Positions 59,101 to 64,000 of a DNA stretch of 64,000 nucleotides are shown here, in pieces. Position numbers and translations under genes: made by a program. Each line of letters begins with the position of its first letter. Within the stretch, counting starts at the first letter, position 1. This DNA is from Nocardia jejuensis NBRC 103114 (GTDB taxonomy: Bacteria > Actinomycetota > Actinomycetes > Mycobacteriales > Mycobacteriaceae), in contig NZ_BDBU01000022.1 in assembly GCF_001613145.1 (NCBI RefSeq), positions 92,043-156,042 on the forward strand, read 5' to 3'. The notes below the pieces were generated by a model. The model worked only from the letters and a program-made list of their open reading frames with translations. It searched no databases and was not told the origin of the DNA.

Positions 59101-60534
59101 CTACTGGACGGTCGGCCACCATTCCAACAGGGCGGCTTCGGCTTCGTCGCGGGACATCGGGCCGCGATCCAGTCGCAGTTCCTTGAGGTAGCGCCAGGCC
59201 TTGCCGACATCCGGGCCCGCCTGGATGCCGAGCAACTCCATGATCGCGTTGCCGTCCAGGTCGGGACGGACCCGGGCGAGGTCCTCCTGCTCCCGGATGC
59301 GGTCGATCCGCACTTCGAGATCGTCGTAGGTGGCGCGCAGGGTGGCGGCGCGGCGTTTGTTGCGGGTGGTGCAATCGGCGCGGACCAGCTTGTGCAGGCG
59401 GGGGAGCAGCTCGTCGGCGTCGGTGACGTAGCGGCGGACCGCGGAATCGGTCCACTGCCCCTTGCCGTACCCGTGGAACCGCAGGTGCAGGTAGACCAGG
59501 CGAGCGACATCCTCGGTGAACTGCTTCGGATACTTCAAGGCGCGCATGCGCTTTCGCACCATCTTCGCGCCCACCACCTCATGATGGTGGAAGCTGACGC
59601 CGCCGCCGGGCTCGTTGCGCTTGGTGGGCGGTTTGCCGATGTCGTGCAGCAGCGCCGCCCAGCGCAGCACCAGATCCGGATCGCCCTGCTCCTGGTCGAT
59701 GGCCTGGCGCAGCACGGTCAGCGAATGCTCGTAGACGTCCTTGTGCTGGTGGTGCTCGTCGATCTCCAGCTTCATGGCCGGGACCTCGGGCAACACGAAC
59801 TCGGCCAGGCCGGTATCGACCATGACGTCGATGCCGTCGGTGGGATGATCGCCGCCGATCAGCTTGTCCAGCTCGGTGTGCACCCGCTCGGCGGTGATGC
59901 GCTCGATCTGCGGCGCCATCGCCACGATCGCCTCCCGCACCCGAGGGGCGAGTTCGAACCCGAGCTGCGAGACGAAACGCGCACCGCGCAGCATCCGCAG
60001 CGGATCGTCCTGGAACGAATCCTGCGGTAGCGCGGGCGTATCCAGCACTCCCGCGAGCAGGTCCTCGATACCGCCGAGCGGATCCACGAACTCCAGTTCG
60101 CCGAGCCCGCCGATCCGCACCGCCATGGCGTTCACCGTGAAATCGCGTCGCACCAGATCACCCTCGAGGCTGTCGCCGAAGGTGACTTCCGGATTGCGCG
60201 AGACCCGGTCGTAGTTGTCGCTGCGGAAGGTGGTGATCTCCAGCTGCTGCCCGGCCTTGGAGCCGCTGACCGTGCCGAACGCCAGACCGCCGGTATCCCA
60301 CAGATGATCGGCCCAGCCGCGCATCAGTTCCTGCACCACCTCGGGGCGGGCGTCCGTGGTGAAGTCCAGATCGGTGCCGAGCCTGCCGAGCACGGCGTCC
60401 CGGACGCTGCCGCCCACCAGGTAAAGGGTGTGACCGTGCGCGGCGAAAAGCTCGCCGAGCGGGGTCAGGACATCCTCGGACAGCCGGCCCACTGTGATCG
60501 CCGCCGCGGCCAGCAATCGGGTACGGCGATCCAC
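59101..60534 (-). CDS. pcnA: CCA tRNA nucleotidyltransferase
   Basis: This 477-residue CCA-adding enzyme builds or repairs the 3' CCA end of tRNAs. It has the nucleotidyltransferase core LYLVGGSVRDAVLGRLGTDLDFTTDA (metal ligands in DLD), the RRDFTVNAMAVR motif, the basic DPLRMLRGARFVSQLGF region and a C-terminal HD domain (LLHDIGKPPTKR, FHHHEVVGAKM) that can carry phosphatase/2',3'-cyclic phosphodiesterase activity. It corresponds in sequence and context to Rv3907c. GTG 60534 follows GAGGAAG; GTG 60564 (8 bases after TAAGCT) is a credible alternative. It is divergent from the Nudix gene, as in mycobacteria. Confidence 0.94.
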   Translation of the reverse strand: MDRRTRLLAAAAITVGRLSEDVLTPLGELFAAHGHTLYLVGGSVRDAVLGRLGTDLDFTTDARPEVVQELMRGWADHLWDTGGLAFGTVSGSKAGQQLEITTFRSDNYDRVSRNPEVTFGDSLEGDLVRRDFTVNAMAVRIGGLGELEFVDPLGGIEDLLAGVLDTPALPQDSFQDDPLRMLRGARFVSQLGFELAPRVREAIVAMAPQIERITAERVHTELDKLIGGDHPTDGIDVMVDTGLAEFVLPEVPAMKLEIDEHHQHKDVYEHSLTVLRQAIDQEQGDPDLVLRWAALLHDIGKPPTKRNEPGGGVSFHHHEVVGAKMVRKRMRALKYPKQFTEDVARLVYLHLRFHGYGKGQWTDSAVRRYVTDADELLPRLHKLVRADCTTRNKRRAATLRATYDDLEVRIDRIREQEDLARVRPDLDGNAIMELLGIQAGPDVGKAWRYLKELRLDRGPMSRDEAEAALLEWWPTVQ

Positions 60535-60592
60535 GCTTGCTTCCTCGGACTTCGGCGAAACCACGAAGACGGAGCTTAGTGGAGAGCACGAA

Positions 60593-60639
60593 CCGGCGGA
60601 CAGTGCCGGGTTGCCGCCCACCCCCGCACTGTCCGCCGG
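60593..60639. promoter_or_regulatory. 14-bp inverted repeat in the pcnA/mutT4 divergent gap
   Basis: CCGGCGGACAGTGC (60593-60606) pairs exactly with GCACTGTCCGCCGG (60626-60639) over 19 bases. A second pair GTTGCCG/CGGCAAC (60610-60616, 60642-60648) interleaves with it. It sits just upstream of pcnA. It could be an operator or an RNA structure; there is no gene in 60565-60806. Confidence 0.5.
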
Positions 60640-60794
60640 GACGGCAACACGAACCCGCGGTGCCCGCCCGAGAGCCGTGTGCGCGCCGGGCCGCCGGACA
60701 ACGGGCCACGTCACGACCGGTGCGCGACGCCGAGCGAGGCCGAGCTTCGGCGCAGCGGCACCCGCGGTGAGGCGGAAGCACCGGCTCACACCGC

Positions 60795-60800
60795 TAGACT
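60795..60800 (+). promoter_or_regulatory. -10 element TAGACT of a probable leaderless promoter
   Basis: TAGACT ends 6 bases before GTG 60807 and no ribosome site is present. Confidence 0.5.
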
Positions 60801-60806
60801 GACGCA

Positions 60807-61346
60807 GTGTCCCCGGCCGATCGCGCGAACAGTCGACGCCGCCAGCCCCGGCGCCGGAGTGGTTCGGCGGGCAATGCGGCGAAACCTCGTATGCGCACGG
60901 TGCGGGAGACTTCCGCGGGCGGTCTCGTGGTGGACGGTCTCGACGGTCCACGCGACAAGCGCTGCGCCGCCCTGATCGGCCGGACCGACCGGCGCGGCCG
61001 GTTGCTGTGGTCGCTGCCCAAGGGCCACATCGAAGAGGGCGAAACCTCCGAGCAGACCGCTATTCGAGAGGTCGCCGAGGAGACCGGCATCAACGGCAGT
61101 GTCGTGGCCGAACTCGGCAGCATCGACTATTGGTTCGTGACCGAGGGCCGCCGGGTACACAAGACCGTGCACCACTATCTGATGAGATTTCTCGACGGAG
61201 AACTGTCCGACGCGGATATCGAGGTCACCAAGGTGGCCTGGGTTCCGTTGAGCGAACTCGAATCCCGCCTCGCCTACGCCGACGAACGCAGACTCGCCGA
61301 AGTCGCGAACCGGCTGATCGACCGGATGGAGAACGGCAGAAAATGA
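60807..61346 (+). CDS. mutT4: Nudix hydrolase, MutT4-like
   Basis: This 179-residue hydrolase has a basic N-terminal tail (SRRRQPRRRSGS) and a complete Nudix box (GHIEEGETSEQTAIREVAEETGI at about residues 72-94). The preceding LWSLPK and the later VHHYLMRFLDGEL are as in the Rv3908/MutT4 group. Its place between the CCA-adding enzyme and the large membrane-anchored protein is the same as in mycobacteria. The substrate is not established; nucleotide cleaning is the usual suggestion. The GTG start fits a leaderless transcript. The stop overlaps the next ATG (61343-61346), so the gene leads an operon that continues into the MurJ-like gene. Confidence 0.92.
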   Translation: MSPADRANSRRRQPRRRSGSAGNAAKPRMRTVRETSAGGLVVDGLDGPRDKRCAALIGRTDRRGRLLWSLPKGHIEEGETSEQTAIREVAEETGINGSVVAELGSIDYWFVTEGRRVHKTVHHYLMRFLDGELSDADIEVTKVAWVPLSELESRLAYADERRLAEVANRLIDRMENGRK

Positions 61347-63853
61347 CGCGTGCCCGCACCGCGGGGCCACACCGCTGGATTCTGTCGCTCGTCGCAGTGC
61401 TGCTGTCCTTCGTCGCGGCCTGCCCGTACGCCACCGCCGAACCCACCGGGAATGGTTCCGGCCAGCCCACCGGGCCCAAATTCCTGAAGATGTCGCTGGA
61501 TTCGGTCACCCCGACCGCCATCACCGCCGGCAGCGACCCCTACTTCGTGGTGTCCGGAACCGTCACCAATATCGGTGACCGGCCGGTCGACGACATCAGC
61601 GTGCGCATCCAGCGCGCCGCCCCCATCACCGAACCCAGCGGGCTGCGCACCGCACTGCGCCTGGACCAGAACAACTTCGACGTCGCCGGTGAATTCCAGG
61701 ACGTCGCCGAGAAATTGACGCCCGGTCAGCGCAAACAGTTCAGCCTCACGGTCGCGCTGCGCGCGGGCGCCGAACTGCCGAGCGGGATCTCGGCCGTCGA
61801 CATCACGCAGCCGGGGATCTATCCGCTGCTGCTGAACGTCAACGGCGAACCCGCGTACGGCGGCCAGGCCAGGCTCGACGATGCCCGATTCCTGCTGCCG
61901 GTGCTCGGGGTGCCGCCCTCGAAAGACGCCAAAGCGCCCGCCGCACCGGCGGTTCCGGCCGCGCCCGAGGCACCGCCGGTCGCCACCACCATGCTGTGGC
62001 CGCTGGCCGACCGCCCGCGTGTGGTCGCCGGGCGACCCGGCGCGCCCGACGGCCGGGTGCTGCTCACCGACGACGACCTGGCCGCCTCCCTGACCTCGGG
62101 CGGGCGACTCGATCAGCTGCTCTCGGCCCTGGAGACCGCGCTCGCACCCGACGCCGGACGCGGGAAGAACCTCAGCGGCGCACTGTGCCTGGCCATCGAC
62201 CCGGATCTGCTGCTCACCGTCTCGGCGATGGAGGACGGGTACGAGGTGCTGGCCAGTCCCTCGGACCCGGACGGCGCCATCGGAGCGGGCACCGGTTCGC
62301 ACGCCGCCAAGACCTGGCTGGACCGATTGAAGGCACTGGCCCCCGGTATGTGCGTGGTGGCCCTGCCGTTCGCACAGGTCGACCCGAGCGCGCTGGCCGC
62401 GGTCGGCGACGTGACCCTGGCGGACCGCGCGCTCAACGCCCCCGCGGACCTGATCGACTCGCTGCTGTCGGTGAAATCCGTACGCGGCGTGGCCCTGCCG
62501 GACGCGGGCAGCATCGACACCGAGGCCGCCTCGCTGTTCGCCCACCACGGCTTCTCCACCACCGTGCTGGCCGCGAACGCCGTCACCGGGGCGAGCGAAG
62601 CCTCGAACCCGGACCTGGTGCGACTCTCGGGCGTCACACTGCCCGCGCCCGCGGCCGAGGGCACGCCGACCGCGAACGGTCCCGAACTGCGGGCCGCCAC
62701 TTTCGACATCTGGTCGGGCACCGCGCTCGCGGCCGTCGGATCCCATCCGCCCACGCCGCCGTTCACCCCGGACAAGGTCCGCTACGACCTCACCAACGAC
62801 TCGCGGGCAGCCCGGTTGCAGGACTCGCTCGGGGCCATCTCCTGGAGCGCGCTCAATCCGCAGCCGGGACAACCCCGTTCGGCGCTGCTGGTGCCGCCGC
62901 AGCAGTGGGGCGCGAACCGGGACGAGGCGACCGCGCTGCTCGGACAGCTCGACCTGTTGTTCCGCAACAACCTCGCCACCCCGCGCTCGCTCACCGAACT
63001 GCTGGCGCAGCCGGTGGACGCGCAGTCCTTCGACCTCGACTATTCCGCCAATGCCGCGGCCGAATCGGTGCCCGCGCACTTCGCCGAACCGGTCCGCCAG
63101 CAAGCCCAGCGCATCACCGAACTGATGGCCGCGCTGGTGGACACGCCGCAGCAGGAGCTGAGCCCCCGGGCCTTCCTCAATCCGCTGCGCGACGATCTGG
63201 TCCGGACCCTGACCCTCTCGGATCGGCGCGCCGGGACCGCGGCAGCCGACACCTCGGCGCAGCGCCGTCTCGATCAGACCACCCGCACCATGGACGATCT
63301 GTTCGAATCGGTGACCGTGCTGCCGCCCGGCGGCGTCTACACCCTGGCCTCGGAACAGAGTCCCCTGCTGCTGGTCGCCCGCAACGACCTGCCCGTGGCC
63401 ATCCGGTTCAAGTTCCGGATCGACGCACCGGCAGAGACGAACATCACCGATATCGGCGAACAGCAGCTTCCCGCCAAGGGCAACCGCTCCTTCCAGATCC
63501 CGACCGAGGTCTCGGACAGCCGAAACCTGGTGATTCCCATCGCCCTTACCACGCCGGACGGGGTATCCCTCGGCAATCCGGTATCGGTATCGGTGCGGTC
63601 CAACGCCTACGGCCAAGCGTTGGCGATAATGACGGCGTGCGGCTTCGCGCTGCTGATCCTGCTGGCCGGTCGCCGGCTGTGGCATCGCTTCCGAGGGCAA
63701 CCAGATCCGGCCGACGAGGACTACGACCCGGGACACGGGCAGGAGTCCGAACCGGCAGGGGAGGACACCGAGGCAGCGGAGCCGGGCAGGTTCAGCCCGC
63801 GTCGGCGCGCGGATGAACATGAGTCGCAACGAAATACACAGGAGGCACGGTGA
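61343..63853 (+). CDS. Large exported membrane-anchored protein, Rv3909-like (DUF6049)
   Basis: This 836-residue protein corresponds by position and layout to Rv3909. It has a signal peptide (WILSLVAVLLSFVAACPYATA, with a Cys that is not a clean lipobox), a beta-rich domain of about 150 residues (FLKMSLDSVTPTAITAGSDPYFVVSGTVTNIGDRPV) and an Ala/Pro linker near 195-215. A large extracytoplasmic body with a deacetylase-like arrangement follows, then a second beta domain (LPVAIRFKFRIDAPAETNITDIG). A single C-terminal span (ALAIMTACGFALLILLAGRRLW) precedes a charged cytoplasmic tail. It is encoded between mutT4 and murJ with 4-base overlaps on both sides, suggesting a role with the lipid II flippase in cell-wall building. 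No biochemical function is known to me. Confidence 0.85.
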   Translation: MTRARTAGPHRWILSLVAVLLSFVAACPYATAEPTGNGSGQPTGPKFLKMSLDSVTPTAITAGSDPYFVVSGTVTNIGDRPVDDISVRIQRAAPITEPSGLRTALRLDQNNFDVAGEFQDVAEKLTPGQRKQFSLTVALRAGAELPSGISAVDITQPGIYPLLLNVNGEPAYGGQARLDDARFLLPVLGVPPSKDAKAPAAPAVPAAPEAPPVATTMLWPLADRPRVVAGRPGAPDGRVLLTDDDLAASLTSGGRLDQLLSALETALAPDAGRGKNLSGALCLAIDPDLLLTVSAMEDGYEVLASPSDPDGAIGAGTGSHAAKTWLDRLKALAPGMCVVALPFAQVDPSALAAVGDVTLADRALNAPADLIDSLLSVKSVRGVALPDAGSIDTEAASLFAHHGFSTTVLAANAVTGASEASNPDLVRLSGVTLPAPAAEGTPTANGPELRAATFDIWSGTALAAVGSHPPTPPFTPDKVRYDLTNDSRAARLQDSLGAISWSALNPQPGQPRSALLVPPQQWGANRDEATALLGQLDLLFRNNLATPRSLTELLAQPVDAQSFDLDYSANAAAESVPAHFAEPVRQQAQRITELMAALVDTPQQELSPRAFLNPLRDDLVRTLTLSDRRAGTAAADTSAQRRLDQTTRTMDDLFESVTVLPPGGVYTLASEQSPLLLVARNDLPVAIRFKFRIDAPAETNITDIGEQQLPAKGNRSFQIPTEVSDSRNLVIPIALTTPDGVSLGNPVSVSVRSNAYGQALAIMTACGFALLILLAGRRLWHRFRGQPDPADEDYDPGHGQESEPAGEDTEAAEPGRFSPRRRADEHESQRNTQEAR

Positions 63854-64000
63854 GCGAGTACGGCGGTCCACCGCGCTCATCCGGCCGTCCCGACGATCAA
63901 CCGGCGGGGCGCTACGACGGCCAACCGGCAGGACGGCCCGACGGTGACCCGACGGAACGGCCCGACAGCCCGCCGCCGCGCCGTGCGCCCTCGGCCCCGT
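63850..64000 (+). CDS. murJ: MurJ/MviN-like gene, 5' end only
   Basis: The frame opens with GTG 63850, overlapping the upstream stop, behind a GGAGGC ribosome site, and runs off the window. The 50 visible residues are a disordered Pro/Gly/Asp/Arg-rich start (SEYGGPPRSSGRPDDQ, then PAGRYDGQPAGRPDG). The membrane domain is not visible. The call rests on synteny with Rv3910, which has a similar hydrophilic N-terminus and encodes the peptidoglycan lipid II flippase, itself followed by a pseudokinase region. Confidence 0.6.
   Translation, partial: MSEYGGPPRSSGRPDDQPAGRYDGQPAGRPDGDPTERPDSPPPRRAPSAP

Overview
The window is high-GC actinobacterial chromosome, most likely from Nocardia or a close mycolic-acid-producing relative. 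The evidence is a complete yrbEAB-mceABCDEF operon, a Zmp1-like M13 peptidase, an LppU-family lipoprotein, a UgpB that closely resembles the mycobacterial protein, a DinB2-type polymerase, a predicted D-arabinan hydrolase, and many starts without a Shine-Dalgarno sequence. The right end keeps the order CCA-adding enzyme / Nudix hydrolase / large membrane-anchored protein / start of a MurJ-like gene. In Mycobacterium tuberculosis this is Rv3907c-Rv3910, close to oriC, so the right edge probably approaches the replication origin. I saw no tRNA, rRNA, CRISPR array or insertion sequence.

1-8.7 kb: ABC exporter half, His-rich methyltransferase, small unknown protein, DinB2 polymerase, enoyl-CoA hydratase, alpha/beta hydrolase, quinone-oxidoreductase-like enzyme and an endonuclease/exonuclease/phosphatase protein. 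A parS-like palindrome lies at 8680-8695. 8.7-14.1 kb: Lon protease behind an HspR-type (HAIR) operator, an MFS exporter with its divergent ArsR-like regulator, and a 45-codon small gene. 14.3-24.7 kb: a hydrolase-TetR operon with paired operators, alcohol dehydrogenase, Tat-exported phosphatase, DUF445 protein, TIGR03084-like protein, a secreted repeat protein coupled to L-2-hydroxyglutarate oxidase, an SRPBCC protein and an RNase HI with a basic tail.

24.8-34.8 kb (minus strand): mce operon. The six mce genes are linked by 4-base stop/start overlaps, one Mce-associated membrane protein follows, and a perfect KstR-type palindrome lies upstream, pointing to a mce4-like steroid importer. 35-43.8 kb: secreted S1 protease, LppU lipoprotein, cytochrome P450, L,D-transpeptidase and a UgpAEBC importer. 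43.8-51.2 kb: HigBA-type toxin-antitoxin pair, Zmp1-like peptidase, NHL/SMP-30 protein, an XRE regulator with a double DUF397 partner and a divergent unknown gene, a DUF4190-like protein and a pirin. 51.4-64 kb: Nudix-MFS pair, predicted GH183 D-arabinanase, 5-oxoprolinase genes pxpABC, an unknown protein, and the pcnA-mutT4-murJ region.

Most convergent gene pairs are separated by near-perfect GC-rich hairpins without a U-tract. At least seven starts have a TAnnnT hexamer 6-7 bases upstream and little or no Shine-Dalgarno sequence, the layout expected of leaderless transcripts. All functional calls rest on reading the sequence and family knowledge; no database search was run.
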